NCBI RefSeq assembly: GCF_030269925.1
Contig: NC_085111.1
Span: forward strand, 7,990,142-8,054,141
DNA length: 64,000 nucleotides
DNA from: Bombyx mori
Lineage: Eukaryota; Arthropoda; Insecta; Lepidoptera; Bombycidae
Reading direction: 5' to 3'
A model generated the notes under the pieces. The model was given only the letters and a program-made list of their open reading frames with translations. It was not told where the DNA came from and ran no database searches. Below are positions 1 to 11,600 of this stretch, piece after piece (within the stretch, counting starts at the first letter, position 1; every line of letters starts with the position of its first letter). A program made the translations under genes and the position numbers.

Positions 1-282
1 ACGGGAACAATTCTGTGATACATTCATTATTTTAGTGAAACTTTAACCGTTTCTGCAGCGCACGCAGCGGAAGCTGTCAAAAGGTAAAAATAACCCCGAT
101 TTGAAACATTATTTATTGGTGGTCCGCTTGTATTAGTCTAAGCATGATGCTATATAGCCTATAGCCCTCCTCGATAAATGGGCTATCTAACACTGAAATA
201 ATTTTTCAAATCGGACCAGTAGTTCCTGAGTTTAAGGCGTTCAAACAAACAAACTCTTCAGCTTTATAATATTAAAATAATA
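1..282 (-). mobile_element. Helitron-type non-autonomous element, family D, cut by window edge
   Basis: The stretch ending in 'aactcttcagctttataatatta' type sequence matches the element at 44978-45266 in the same orientation. Shared blocks are the ATATAGCCTATAGCC region, the 'atcggaccag' block and 'caaacaaacaaactcttcag'. The 5' TC end lies to the right. The CTAG 3' end is not visible, so this copy is truncated or starts outside the window. A (TAA)n run follows at 275-292. Confidence 0.6.
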
Positions 283-292
283 ATAATAATAA

Positions 293-860
293 TACAGGTG
301 TTATACCTAAACACCTACTCCAATCTTTAAAAATATTAGACATAGCAGAGAACACGTAAATGAGCATGCAAAAAGCCGCAATATTAAACACATGCCGTAC
401 AGTCCGTCAATTCTTGCAGGAAGACCTAAATATTCTGCAAGTAGAAAATGAAGCTCACTTGGCTTAGGCCCGTGATCTTCATTATACCGAAATATCTTAA
501 GTATTTCGAGAAACACAATACAAAAAATATATAATAATAATAATAATATAGATGAATGTTAATAAAAAAATAGCTTGTTCAATAATATGATATTATGCAT
601 TTAGAATACGTATTATGAAGAGGTCAACTTGCACACAAAAAATTGTAAGGAAAGATTTATGGTCAAGGGTAGATCGATGATGTTTGTGTGTATCCAATAT
701 TAGCACGGGCCTGCGGGTGTCGCACCGAGTGCTCGTAAACTTTGATACTACTTCGCAAATATTCGTAAATATATGATTCAGTAACTAGATTGAATTTTGT
801 TTATATGTCACGTAAAATGTGATCAAAACGGATTTTTTTATGTACTATACTCGTACCTAA
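293..860. other. No recognised gene; AT-rich spacer
   Basis: AT-rich sequence with a short (TAA)n microsatellite near 530-550. Reading frames here are short and lack coding character. Nothing further is recognised. Confidence 0.5.
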
Positions 861-995
861 TTATAACTATGAGACCTTAGAACTTCTATCTCAAGGTGGG
901 TGGCGCATTTACGTCGTAAATGTCTATGGGCTCCAGTAACCACTTAACAACAGGTGGCCTGTGAGCTCGTCCACCCATCTAGCAATAAAAAAAAA
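861..995 (+). repeat. Bm1-type SINE tail, 5'-truncated
   Basis: Contains the diagnostic tail blocks 'tctcaaggtgggtggcgca', 'tctatgggctccagtaacca' and 'gctgtgagctcgtccaccca' (with changes), ending in caataaaa and an A run. Only the last ~130 bases of the SINE are present. Confidence 0.9.
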
Positions 996-1093
996 GTACT
1001 AAATACGGTCTGTCTTCGAGTTTAAATTAGATAAAAAATAAAAAATAATATCAGCTCTTCGACATTTTATCTTTGAGATGATGTTTGATCATA

Positions 1094-1220
1094 TTAACTA
1101 TACTAAGACCTTAGAACTTATATCTCAATATGGGTGGCGCATTTACTTTGTTGATGTCTATGGGCTCCAGTAACACCAGGTGGGCTGTGAGCTCGTTCAC
1201 CTATCTAAGCAATAAAAAAA
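1094..1220 (+). repeat. Bm1-type SINE tail, 5'-truncated
   Basis: Same 3' tail as the copy ~230 bp upstream, same orientation, with a small deletion in 'ccacttaacaccagg'. It ends in caataaaaaaa. The pair are separate insertions or a short tandem duplication. Confidence 0.88.
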
Positions 1221-1790
1221 TTGGTTTTAAAATCATGAATAGAGACTTAAGATGAATAAAATGATTGTTTCAATAAAAATACTACAAGTGGAGACAGAAT
1301 ACAGTCTTTGTACTGCAGTGGCACTTAAAGAGTTTCAGATATTCATAATAAAATCAACTTGAACACGCATTCCCCTTTCCATGAAAATTTGAATGAAGAC
1401 TTCAGACTAAGAATCACTTTTGGTGTGTTAGTATTGGAAAATTCTTACAAAACAGTCCCGGAAAAGTCCTCGTAATACTTTCAGTGCTTCACAATGCGAC
1501 GATCAGATAGATATCCGACGCCTACAGATGGCTAATACCTTCACGAACTGAAAGGTCAGCCACTTCCTCATATACTAGATTGAACTAGAATCTTCTTTCA
1601 ATACGACCTAGATCATTTTATAGATTGCATTCCATTAGTACGAGTATATCGCGTACTTTCCGTTGAATCTTCTAGTAAGTAGTACTGCTATTGCAAATAC
1701 TTGCGCCAATACCATAGCGAAAGATTGGAATACATTTGAATATAAACAAAATGGAAAATATCATTGATTGCTTTTTTTTTTTAATTTTAA
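1221..1790. other. No recognised gene
   Basis: AT-rich unique-looking sequence. No convincing open frame, RNA gene or known repeat was seen. Confidence 0.45.
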
Positions 1791-1965
1791 GTTTTTTTAT
1801 TGCCCTCATAGGCAGATTAGCATACGGCTCACCTGATGGTGAGTGGTTACCATCGCCCATGGACGTCAGCAAGCCGCTGCCTACCGTTGAGTAATCTCCA
1901 CGGCCACTTCTGCAGAAGGACGAAGACAGGTAGATAGTTTGTCTTGCTGTCATTAGAGGATTGTG
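1791..1965 (-). mobile_element. LINE 3' end (jockey/CR1-type), truncated
   Basis: Reading minus strand, the sequence carries the 3' UTR recognised elsewhere in the window: a block around 'gtaggcagcggcttg', then 'tccatgggcgatggtaacca', 'ctcaccatcaggtgagccg', 'gcaataaaa' and an A-rich end. It matches the longer copy at 6728-7105. Only the 3' UTR end and a little upstream sequence remain. Confidence 0.75.
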
Positions 1966-3281
1966 TATATACCGCGACGTAAATGCCGCTATTCTGAATG
2001 TCTGTCCGTACATATGTATGTCTACAATGAGTGAAATATCATATTAGTACGCTTTTATTAGCTTCAGACGTATATGTAACGCAATCTTTGAAAATTATTT
2101 TGACCCCCTTCAAAACGTCGGATTAACCTGAAATTTGGTATACTTATTAAGGACCGATGACAATTCAATATAAAAAAAAATATAAAAATTGAAATTCAAC
2201 TAAAAAATGAAAAATAAATAATAGCTTAAAAAACTAACAAAATACGCTTTTATAGCAAATCCAACTAAAAAATAGAAAACATTTTAATAAATTTGAATTT
2301 TTTAAATTTTATAAGAAAAAATGATTTTATTGTAAAAAAAAAGCGTGGGGTGCATGGTATAAATATTTTATAGTAGTTATAAATATTTTATGAACAGATA
2401 TGAGTAGAAGGGTTATTTTGATAATATCCTGAAAAGCTATTATTTATTTTTATATAGTTTTTTCTAGTGATGATGTGTTTTTACTGGTTACTCTGCACCC
2501 TACAACTCCTATGTAGGCAGGATCCTCAGCGGCAGTGACATCAAAATACTCTGCACGAAGAAGTTGAAGTTTCCCGAAGTTTCCTATTCTTGGATTCTAC
2601 GACGAGCTTAATCAGAAAACAGTAAAAGGCGCAGGTATGTAGATTTCGACTTCTCTCCCTGGAGAGCAGACATAGTAAAAGCTAAAATGGTACCCAGCTA
2701 GAAACCTAGAAAAGCTGTAATTTGGAAGTTCGTCTATCATTTACCATGATCTTTTATAAATTTTATAGCATTCATTAAACGGAACTTACGTAATGAGCTT
2801 CTATTCTATTTTTGATACAATTAATAATTGTGACAAAAAATGTCAGTATCCTGCATGAGGCTGCATTTCAATCGTACGTATATTTACTTGTGATAATTAT
2901 GATTGACATGTATTTATTATGTTTTGTTGAGCGATTGTAAACAAAGCAAATCAACTAACTTAAATGAGAATAACTCTTGACTGAACTTATTGTGCTCAGT
3001 CAGACACTGCGAAACGCGACCCTCCACTTCTGTCCATGACATTTTAAATGTTCGTCGTATACAGAAAAAGAACTTATATAGATGGCTAGCAATGAATTAT
3101 AATTGTGATTCCAAAGCTACATGTGTCGCATAGATCACTCAAAAGCATGCCAGTAATTAATGGTATGCAGTTAATATCTACTTCCAATATAGGCTTACCT
3201 TTAAGGTTTACGAAAGGCTTTAAAGAAGAAAGTAAAGTGAGGTATTTATAAATTCAAACCAGCAGAGTTTATAAGACATAG
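1966..3281. other. No recognised gene; AT-rich region
   Basis: About 1.3 kb with poly-A/T tracts (2160-2340) and no coding frame of note. A few moderately GC-rich stretches (2500-2700) are not identified. Confidence 0.45.
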
Positions 3282-3683
3282 TTATTTTTTTGTATCACAT
3301 ACTGCCTCGCCTGGGAAGACGGTAGGACACACTCCGGCGAGGTAGGACACAATCGGCCGGAACTTTAGGGACTTGTGGGAGAAAAACCGGCGAACTATAT
3401 GGGTATTGTCCAGCAAGACTGCTTTTTGCATCTGGCCCGCCACCGGCTTTTTGTTAACACCAAGCCTCTCGAGATGCTTTGAGAGGCTTTTAGGGATCAA
3501 ACCATTCACCGATACAACTACCGACATTATTACTGTAGATACCACACTCCACATGTCGGTCACCTCGTGCGCCAGGTCCAGATATTTGGTCTTTTTATCT
3601 GCTTCGGCGCGCACGAGGATCTCGTCATAGGGGATGATGATATCCACCAGAAATACCCGAGACTCCATCCGGTCTATCAGCAC
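3282..3683 (-). pseudogene. C-terminal fragment of a restriction-like-endonuclease LINE
   Basis: A 133-residue minus-strand frame with no recognisable start or upstream domains. The core reads R-M-E..VFLVDIIIP-D-E....EADKK-KYLDLAHEV..MW, followed by a segment like VVSVNGLIPKSL and an LQKA/LL..T.IVRRF-type ending. This layout (V-D-I/V-x-V/I-P, then a conserved K and KY.DL) resembles the C-terminal restriction-like endonuclease region of non-LTR retrotransposons in the R2/R4/Dong group. That group cuts target DNA to prime reverse transcription. The reverse transcriptase part is missing, so this is a 5'-truncated insertion. The plus-strand frame at 3373-3630 is its shadow. The assignment rests on motif recall. 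The exact clade is uncertain. Confidence 0.5.
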
Positions 3684-3737
3684 GATATATAGTTATAATT
3701 ATTGTGATCGGTAAGTTAACTAACTATGTTTGTTAAT

Positions 3738-3856
3738 CTGAAGTCAGTTTACGTATGTCATTAGAAAAATTGGCACCTGCCTGCGGGGTTCGAACACCAA
3801 TGTATCGCAAGGTACAATTGCATCGGGTGTTTTATCCTTTAGGCCTCGACGATTTC
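3738..3856 (-). repeat. Bm1 SINE, tRNA-related head only
   Basis: Minus strand shows the Pol III-type head: 'ggcctaaaggata' (A-box region) and 'ggtgttcgaacccc' (B-box region), then 'aatttttctaatga'. The conserved tail is missing, so only the 5' part of the SINE survives. Confidence 0.7.
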
Positions 3857-4029
3857 GATTAGATTTCGTGTTTGATTTTGTTGGTCATAAGTATCTTCTA
3901 CAAACAAATTAGAATAGTTACCGTATTGCACAATACTTTTAAACAAAAATAGCTCTATCAATGCCATTTGGTCCAGTAGATTTTGCTTGGTGGTGGAATA
4001 AAATAAACAAACAAAGATACAAAGAATCT

Positions 4030-4262
4030 AAGCATGGATTACTGCGGGGCCGGACGCCTTTCAAGCTTTATCAGGTTTGGTGGGCGAGTTCGGGCTTAAC
4101 CAGAACGGTGGGGTATGCTTACAACCATGGACCATTTTCGAATGTGGCCTTGGGACTCATGAACAGCAGTTTGCGTTAATGCGTTTATTCAACACCGGAT
4201 CACAATCGTAACGCACTGAATAGATCCGGCGAGAAACTCAGCACTCTAATATCTTGGGTCAT
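4030..4262 (+). repeat. Unnamed dispersed repeat X
   Basis: Shares 'gatccggcgagaaactcagc' and flanking bases with 49090-49560 and, in inverted form, with 17880-18130. Moderately GC-rich against AT-rich surroundings. No protein domain recognised. It could be part of a LINE untranslated region or a DNA transposon. Confidence 0.5.
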
Positions 4263-4365
4263 GACTAACGTGACCATACGTCCCGCTTTGGGCGGGATTG
4301 TCCCGCTTTCAGGCTATCCGCCCCGCTGTCCCCAGCGAGAACAAAAATGTCCCGTTTTCATTTAT
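4263..4365. repeat. GC-rich short inverted repeats (gtcccgc / gcgggac)
   Basis: Contains 'tcccgctttgggcggga', an inverted repeat, followed by more copies of tcccg within ~90 bp. It looks like the terminus of a DNA transposon, but no partner end was found. Confidence 0.3.
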
Positions 4366-4430
4366 CTGTTGTGCATGTGTTTATTAGAAACTTACCGAAT
4401 ACTTACTTATCCCAAATCCTTTTTGTATTT

Positions 4431-4632
4431 TTTTATTTTTTTTATTTTTATTGCTTAGATGGGTGGACGAGCTCACAGCCCACCTGGTGTTAAGTGGTTA
4501 CTAGAGCCCATAGACATCTACAACGTAAATTCGCCACCCACCTTGAGATATAAGTTCTAAGGTCTCAAGTATAGTTACAACGGCTGCCCCACCCTTCAAA
4601 CCGAAACGCATTACTGCTTCACGGCAGAAATA
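4431..4632 (-). repeat. Bm1-type SINE tail
   Basis: Inverse of the tail consensus from ttattgcttagatgggtgg to 'cacggcagaaatag'. 5'-truncated. Confidence 0.9.
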
Positions 4633-5187
4633 GAATAGAATAATATTACAAAATACATACTAAAGTAACTAATTTTGCTGTAGAAAAGTCGTTTTTTGTT
4701 GCGAAAATATATATAAATATTATTTTAAGGGCAAGTTGGTGTAAGAATTAAGATGTCAGTGAGGGTAAGATACCATAATAAATAATAATTAATAAAATTT
4801 TATTTTGCACTTAAATATTAGATCTTACCCAGACATACCCTATATTATTATATGCACATATTTATTTATATTCGAAATTCCGTAGGTGTTCCGCTTTGGC
4901 ACGAAAAAAAGGTCACATTAGTCATGACGAGCTATAATATAGCCGCGTAGTATAATATATTTACATCCAATTAGATATGGCTTACATGCATAATATGTAG
5001 GGGCGTTTAAAATATACCATACGAAATAGACTGTGATATACCTAGCTACAAGTCAAATTAATTTAATTTTAGCCACGTTTGTTCCGCTATTTATTTAACG
5101 AAGCGTACACAGATTACTGCGAAAATTACAGATTACCGCGAATACTGTGAAGTGTTCGCAACGTTGGTAATTAATTATTATATTTAT
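4633..5187. other. No recognised gene
   Basis: Very AT-rich. No open frame of interest and no repeat recognised. Confidence 0.45.
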
Positions 5188-5454
5188 ATAGCTGACCCGG
5201 CAGACTTCGTAGTGCCTCAATCGATAAATAAAAGACCTAAACTTTTCAAAAGGAATCCGTCCGATACGGGACACGTCAAAGGAAAAACAAAATGTTTGTT
5301 TTTATATAATTCCGAGCATTTTCATATTTATTCACCTTTTAAACCTTCTCTGGACTTCCACAAATAATTGAAGACCAAAATTAGCCAAATCGGTGCAGCC
5401 GTTCTCGAGTTTTAGCGAGACTAACGAACAGCAATTAATTTTTATATATATAGA
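5188..5454 (-). mobile_element. Helitron-type non-autonomous element, family A
   Basis: Minus strand begins TCTATATATATAAAAATTAA, passes through 'cgagaacggctgcaccgatt' and ends 'ctgccgggtcagcta'. The same ends occur at 33141-33433, 54271-54518 and 63102-63407. No transposase coding is present. Helitrons move by rolling-circle replication using a Rep/helicase supplied in trans. Confidence 0.72.
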
Positions 5455-5595
5455 TATTTATATTTTTATAGATGAAAATAATAAACGCGAGATTAAGTCG
5501 TCGAGTACTTTTGTTTATGTTTACGAATAGCCAAAACTGAAGAAATCAGTTTGTGATTTATATGAGCTACGGCACATAAATATTTCTTACCTTGG

Positions 5596-5845
5596 ACTGG
5601 TGGTAGGACGTCTTGTGAGTCCGCACAGGTAGGTACCACGCTGCCTATTTCTGATGTGAAGCAGTAATGCATTTCGGTTTGAAGGGCGGAGCTTCCGTTG
5701 TACGGTTAAAAAAAAGTGAGACCTTACGACTCATGTCTCAAGGTGGGTGGCGGCATTTACGTTGTAGATGTCTATGGGCTCCGGTAACCACTTAACACCA
5801 GGTGGGCCGTGACCTCGTCGAACCATCAAAGCCATAAAAAAAAAA
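5596..5845 (+). repeat. Bm1-type SINE, 5'-truncated
   Basis: Runs from 'actggtggtaggacgtcttg' through 'ggtttgaagggcgg' to the A-rich end. It has a short A insertion in the middle and several substitutions, suggesting an older copy. Confidence 0.9.
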
Positions 5846-6203
5846 CTCCGCATACTTTCGAAGGCATGGCGCGATATTGCGACAGCCACACATTCATTTA
5901 CCTGCAATAGGAAGTCTTTTTCTTTTAAAAATAAACATAAATCCAAGACCATTAGCATCAGATTTATAGTTTCCATCTCATATATTAAAGCTCATAACCA
6001 ATGATATTGCACGTGTTTTTCTATGTATTCGCGCACGTTACGAAATTGGCAGAATCGGTTTTGATGGGGCTGGGATTTATTCGAATAAACATTGACGTAA
6101 TATTTTGATTTTGTTTTTAATTTTAACGATAAACTCCCTAACGAAGTTTTCACAATAAGTTTGCATATATCCAAGTTGAACAATAACATTCGGTTGTTCT
6201 ATT
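5846..6203. other. No recognised gene
   Basis: AT-rich spacer between two SINE copies. Short reading frames only. Confidence 0.45.
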
Positions 6204-6642
6204 ATTTTTTTGCTTTGGTGAGTGTATGAGCTTACAGCCCACCTGGTGCTAAGTGGTTACCGGAGCCCATAGACATCTACAACGTAAATGCTGCCGCCTA
6301 CTTTGAGATATGAGTTCTAAGGTATCAGCATAGTTACAACGGCTGCCCCACCCTTCAAACCGCAACGCATTACTGCTTCACGACAGAAATAGGCAGGGTG
6401 GTATGTAGTACATATCCATGCGGGACACGGAAGATGTTCTACCTCCATTAATTACGCAAATTATAATTTTGCGGGTTTGATTTTTACTACACGATGTTAT
6501 TCCTTCACAGCGGAAGTCAATCGTGAGCATTTGGTAAGTGGGTATTACATTAAAAAAATGGTACTTGCCAGCGGTATTTGAACACCGTTGCATCGCTAGA
6601 TACGAATGCACTGGACGTCTTATCCTTTAGGCCAGGACGGCT
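6204..6642 (-). repeat. Bm1 SINE, near full length
   Basis: Minus strand starts with the tRNA-related head ('ggcctaaaggataagacgtc', B box near 'ggtgttcaaatacc'). It continues through 'aaaatcaaacccgcaaaatt' and the conserved tail to an A/T-rich end. At ~440 bp it is one of the more complete copies. Mutations in the B-box region suggest it no longer transcribes well. SINEs of this kind are transcribed by RNA polymerase III and mobilised by a LINE reverse transcriptase. Confidence 0.92.
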
Positions 6643-6727
6643 TCTACTGAGAAATTACGCCAGCTCGGTGGAAGATATGTCGTATATCCCCAAATGCATG
6701 TAGTTACTTAGTTAGTTATACGTACAC

Positions 6728-7105
6728 TTTTTTTTTATTGCCTTTGTAGGCAGACGAGCATACGGCCCACTATCACCATCAGTGAGTGGTTACCGTCGCC
6801 CACGGACTTCAGCAATGCCAGGGGCAGAGCCAAGCCGCTACCTACTGCTTAATACTCTCCACAAGTCTCGTTTGAAGAAGGACATGTCATGGCGCTTGGG
6901 AAACACCGTGAAGGGGAGCTCATTCCATAGCCGGATGGTACGTGGCAAAAAAGACCTCTGAAAACGCACTGTGGATGACCGCAGTGGCTCCAGGTAGTAT
7001 AGATGAACTGTACTCCGGTGGCGGGCGGTGCGATGGTAAAAACGAGATGATGGTATCATCTCATCACATATATGGAATCTAGTAACCCAACACCGGGATC
7101 CGAGC
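6728..7105 (-). pseudogene. LINE reverse transcriptase C-terminus and 3' UTR (jockey/CR1-type)
   Basis: Minus strand encodes an 89-residue frame (6838-7107) with the motif RSFLPRTIRLWNELPFTVFP followed by a basic FKR-type end. This RSF.PRT.RLWN.LP signature is usual at the C-terminus of jockey/CR1/L2-like LINE reverse transcriptases. The stop is followed by ~110 bp of 3' UTR and an A tail at 6728-6738 (T run on plus). The 5' part of the element is absent. The same 3' end recurs at 1791, 17768, 23943, 29135, 38905, 45440 and 48110, and related coding sequence lies at 27250. Confidence 0.78.
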
Positions 7106-7261
7106 AATAATACAATAAATTTTCTATAAATATCCGCTCACATCTGCACATGTCAAGTTTCCAAAGCGGACCGATCGAATGCAGGTATTATACACAAACA
7201 CAATATCGCACATATTGAAGCTTACACGTGGACTCCATTTGTCAATACAATCCGATGAAAT

Positions 7262-7390
7262 AGAGTGAAACCGTTGATTTAGGGTCGGCGGACACAGAGC
7301 GGGTGCAATCGGGCGCGAATCGGTTCGTCGACAGTCGCTCGACTCCGCTTAATTGCGCTTGCGGCAGCTCAAACGTGACCCATTATGATG
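7262..7390. promoter_or_regulatory. GC-rich, CpG-dense island (speculative promoter or exon)
   Basis: A ~130-bp stretch rich in CG dinucleotides (for example 'atcgggcgcgaatcggttcg') within AT-rich DNA and not matching any repeat seen here. No start codon context, splice pair or long frame supports a gene. Confidence 0.2.
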
Positions 7391-8287
7391 CTGACCGCCA
7401 AACAAAATAATCAAGTGCGAATTACTTTTCGACTGAAAACGTATTGATTTCGAGCATAGATGTATTTGCCATACCATCATACGTAACGTTTCTAACGTAA
7501 CGACTTTCATTTCAAACATTTCATTTACCCACCAAAGGGTAATTAGTTAACATTCCCGCGGCTAATTCACTGATCACAAATGCAAGTAAATGCAAAGATT
7601 TAAGTAAACGTAATGAATAAAAAAAATTAAATTCGCAATAAACAAATTTGCAAACTATGTCGATAATCATAAAAAAGCCTCTAAGAAGCGATAAAATATA
7701 GCTTTGCAGATGCTTTGGTCAAAGCATATTAAGGGAGCACCTTCCAGCCAGTTGTGAAAGATTGTGGAGTTTCCAACTGGATTTTACGCCTGGTTACAAA
7801 ATACGAACTTTTCAAACCTGTTCAACAGCGTTCAGAACTTTGATCCGAGCCGAGCTCTCGTCAGAAATTTCTAATTAGTAACAGAACTTAATGGCCCTAC
7901 TGTGTAGACATAATGGCACGCATGTTATAATATGCTGCTGGCCGAAAATGCCAATAAAACGCCTTAAATATGTAGAAAATTTTGTTATGAAAAAAGGTTG
8001 GAAGAATTCTCGACGTAGCATTCAGCTCAGGAAAATTCTGAATCGAACCGTTCGGGGTTCTTACTATACGACATCATCCTTCAGAATCGCGACATTCAAG
8101 TATTGGAGTTCTATGAGTTAAATAATATTTTTAAAGAAATATGCCGTCTCGAACATATTAATATACATTCGTAGTGGTTAACGACATCTTATATGTATTA
8201 TATAAGTATTTATATTTTTCGAATAACATTTCCAATTGCATTCATCGCATGACTTTTCACATCACATAAATATATTTTACATATATA
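7391..8287. other. No recognised gene
   Basis: AT-rich. A 76-codon plus-strand frame at 7891-8121 has no recognisable domain or coding bias and is not called. Confidence 0.45.
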
Positions 8288-8526
8288 TTTTTTTGCTTAG
8301 ATGGTTGGACGAGCTCACAGCCCACCTGGTGTTAAGTGGTTACTGGAGCCCATAGACATCTACAACGTAGACGCGCCACCCACCTTGAGATACAAGTTCT
8401 AAAGTCTCAGTATAGTTACAACGGCTGCCCCACCCTTCAAACCGAAACGCATTACTGCTTCACGGCAGAAATAGGCAGGGTGGTGGTACCTACCCGTGCG
8501 GACTCGCAAGAGGTCCTACCACCAGT
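8288..8526 (-). repeat. Bm1-type SINE, 5'-truncated
   Basis: About 240 bp, close to the tail consensus, ending at 'ctactaccaccagt'-type sequence. The tRNA-like head is missing. Confidence 0.92.
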
Positions 8527-9254
8527 AAAAATATAATCAGTAAAAAATATTTGCAATAATGTTCAGTACACCAATAGAAATCAGAATAAAGGAAGACAGA
8601 CTAAGTATATCACAAAATTTAGAGGTTCGAGTTACTTCAAAAAAATTAGTACTATATGTGTGCTTATTAGGCATTGAAATATTTTCAAATTGTGCATCGA
8701 ATCGTTAATTTTAACGGCTGAAGTAATACAATTTAAAAGCGTTCTCATTCAATTGTGTACATTAAGCCCCGCTTGTGTTGTGAATACGTAAGTGAGTGGA
8801 AATTATGTGGGTAAATGTAAATGAATATTATGAGCCAGCGAAAACAAACATCTGAGTGAAATTTACATTTCGAAATATTTTGAAAGCTGGAGAACTAACC
8901 GTATATATTAAACAATACAAATATCGCCCGAGAAAAGAGCAACGATAGGTGATGCGGGGCTCGAAACCAGGTCATCTAAATCAAACAACAAGAACCAATC
9001 ATTCTACATGTGCCACCGATAACGACCTTGTGATACTTAATCGTTCATCTGCATATATCTTGTTAATTTAATTTTTTGCAGGTCTTAAATGCATAAATGC
9101 TATAATGAATAAATTTACTATGTACTTTAAAATATAATACATAATTATTAATCATATTGAATTATTTATTATGATGCGAATCGATTGATCATGTTGTGCT
9201 ATTTAAATAAAATTGTTGAATAAATTTACGATTCGTTTGCCTAAAAATACAAAA
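8527..9254. other. No recognised gene; possible degenerate tRNA-like patch
   Basis: AT-rich. On the minus strand near 8945-9030 a block 'ggtttcgagcccc' resembles a Pol III B box with a weak upstream A-box candidate. It could be an old SINE head, but the match is poor. Confidence 0.25.
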
Positions 9255-9670
9255 CTAGAGGTCCCGCAGTAGTCGAAATTCGACTACAATTAATTGGAAT
9301 TGTAAGTTTGTACACTATTATGATTTTATTTTATACTTCTATAATCACAAATTTCGCAAAGACTACAGTATTAAAAAATATTAACAAAGACAAACCATAT
9401 TCTATTCTCAATTTGACAACAGACGTCAAGAACAAAAGCTTGACAATAAATATTATGCATGCGTGTGTGCGTCAAATACATGGTATGTAGTGTGTGTAAT
9501 GTTTTCTTTATTGATTTAATGTATCTTTTATGCATTATTTAAAAAAAATATTAGCATTATGCACTTCTTCTCTATATTCTCTATAAGTGTGGAAAATTTC
9601 ATACTCCTCCGTCAGCGCAATTTTCGTAAAAAGGGATACAAAGTTTTTGCTTCACGTATTAATATATAGA
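9255..9670 (-). mobile_element. Helitron-type non-autonomous element, family C
   Basis: Minus strand starts 'tctatatattaatacgtgaa' and ends with the hairpin agtcgaatttcgact, then 'actgcgggacctctag' immediately before T. That is a Helitron 3' end (hairpin about 10 nt before CTRR). Two further copies occur at 58053-58469 and 60819-61249. The 60-codon frame inside is not coding. Confidence 0.75.
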
Positions 9671-10207
9671 TACTTAAATAATGTAATTGGTAACGAATTC
9701 ATTAGTTCAACATTTTCGAAAACTAACACACAAATCTTAGAAACACACGACTACGTGGAACTTTTGGTTCATTCGTTTTTTTTTTTCTGTCTCGTTAAGA
9801 AAGAAAACTAAACAGGTGCGTACTGTGAATGATATGTAAAGAGTCGAGCTAATGGCGACTGGTAGTAGCATATTTCTTACAAAATTTAATTTGGGGCTAC
9901 ATGAAGAATTCACAGCGGCCAACATAAAACGCGTATTAAAGCTGCGGGAGTAGAAACCGACCAACGGAGCGAGCGAAAACTTCTTTTATTGGCTATTTTT
10001 CATTCTTTTATAAACGAGTAGCAAGGTATTTTTTATGAGCTGCGGCTAAACGGTTTCCAGAACCCATGGCTGTGGAATTCCATACTAGCAATACTGAATA
10101 TAAGATTACTTGACTTGTCTTTTTTCATACGAGATTTGAAAGTGGTCCAAAAAATTATATAAATATAAAATTATATAAATATAAATTTAAATTTTATATA
10201 AATATAA
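9671..10207. other. No recognised gene; local AT palindromes
   Basis: Contains repeated 'aaattatataaatataaa' units around 10145-10208 just before a SINE. No gene recognised. Confidence 0.45.
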
Positions 10208-10450
10208 TTTTTTTTTTATTGTTTATATGGGTGTACGAGCTCACAGCCCACCTGGTGTTAAGTGGTTACTGGAGCCCATAGACATCTACAACGTACATGC
10301 GCCACCCACCTTGAGATATAAGTTCTAAGATCTCAGTATAGTTACAACGGCTGCCCCACCCTTCAAACCGAAACGCATTACTGCTTCACGGCAGAAATAG
10401 GCAGGACGGTGGTACCTACCCGCGCGGACTCACAAGAGGTCCTACCACCA
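10208..10450 (-). repeat. Bm1-type SINE, 5'-truncated
   Basis: Close to the tail consensus over ~240 bp. It ends at the 'ctaccaccag' block, as several other copies do. Confidence 0.92.
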
Positions 10451-11254
10451 GGAAAGTCTTTATATCTAAGGACGTGCTGATATTTAAGGACGACAGTGAC
10501 TACTCACATCGTGTACTAATGTCTGTTTTCGTGGATACTTTTAGGAATCAAAACCAAATTTATATACAACTAAAAACGCCTATATCTATTACAAGCATGA
10601 AGTTAACTGATCTACGACAAAATCAATCTTGTACGTGATCTCAATTAATATATCCTAACCTAGTTAAATGTGAAATGCATGTATTTTTTATATAAATACA
10701 TTTAGTCAGGAAAGTATCGGGAATGGATTAATTGTTTATGGTTCCAGATAAAAAAAAAATCATACAGTTTTTAGTTTTATCGTAACTTGTGTGTATTGCG
10801 CATATCATAATGGACAAAAGCATCGAGCAAAGGGTATGGTTCAAATTTTGCAATTTCGTCAATAGAAAAAAAAAAGGAAACATTGAATAAATTTATGATA
10901 CATTTAAATGAAATTATTTATAGCCTCAAAACATTTAATAATACTTAGATATAATTTAATGCACTGTGTTTTTTCATTTATTATAAAATACAATTTTTTT
11001 TAAAACATTTATATTCTATTTACAATTTTACACATCATATCTTACTTGCTTTCATTTACATATAAAATTATATATTATATTTACATACTGTTCTACTCAA
11101 AACCCCCTTATCATATATTATTTTACCTCTCATTATAATGATTATATTCAAATATTTAAATACCTATGCATCTTGTTAAATTTCGAAGTAGTCAATAGCG
11201 TCGAAATTTAATAAATGTATCTATTAGCTTTTATAAAAAATAAAAAAATAGAAT
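10451..11254. other. No recognised gene
   Basis: Strongly AT-rich with poly-A/T tracts. Nothing recognised until the mariner relic. Confidence 0.45.
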
Positions 11255-11588
11255 TGCGTGATCACAGTCACTGAAAACCCTACAGAAGACTTACGGTGAA
11301 TCGACTTTATAAAAAACACGTGCTTATGAGTGGTACAAAGTGTTTTAAAGCGGTCGAGATATGATGGAAGACTTACATCTGATCGGCCATCAACCTCTGC
11401 AGCGAAAGTTAACATTGCAAAAGTGAATGAAATAGTGACTGAAAATCCTCATTCGAGTTTGAGAGAGATAGCCGCCCAACTTGTCTCGCGAGTCGAACCT
11501 TAACATTTTAAATAATCACTTGAGTATGAATTATGTTGCCGCTCGGCTAGTCTCAAAAGACCTAAGTTTTCTTCACAAACTCAATCGC

Positions 11589-11600
11589 ATAGGAGTAGTT
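11589..11600. repeat. Target-site duplication, left copy (ataggagtagtt)
   Basis: Identical 12-mer at 13102-13113. The pair flanks the R1-clade LINE and marks target-primed insertion into the mariner relic. Confidence 0.88.

Noticed and set aside
3755..3856. Possible tRNA gene on the minus strand
   Set aside because: A and B boxes are those of the Bm1 SINE head. No cloverleaf with a sensible anticodon arm could be drawn.
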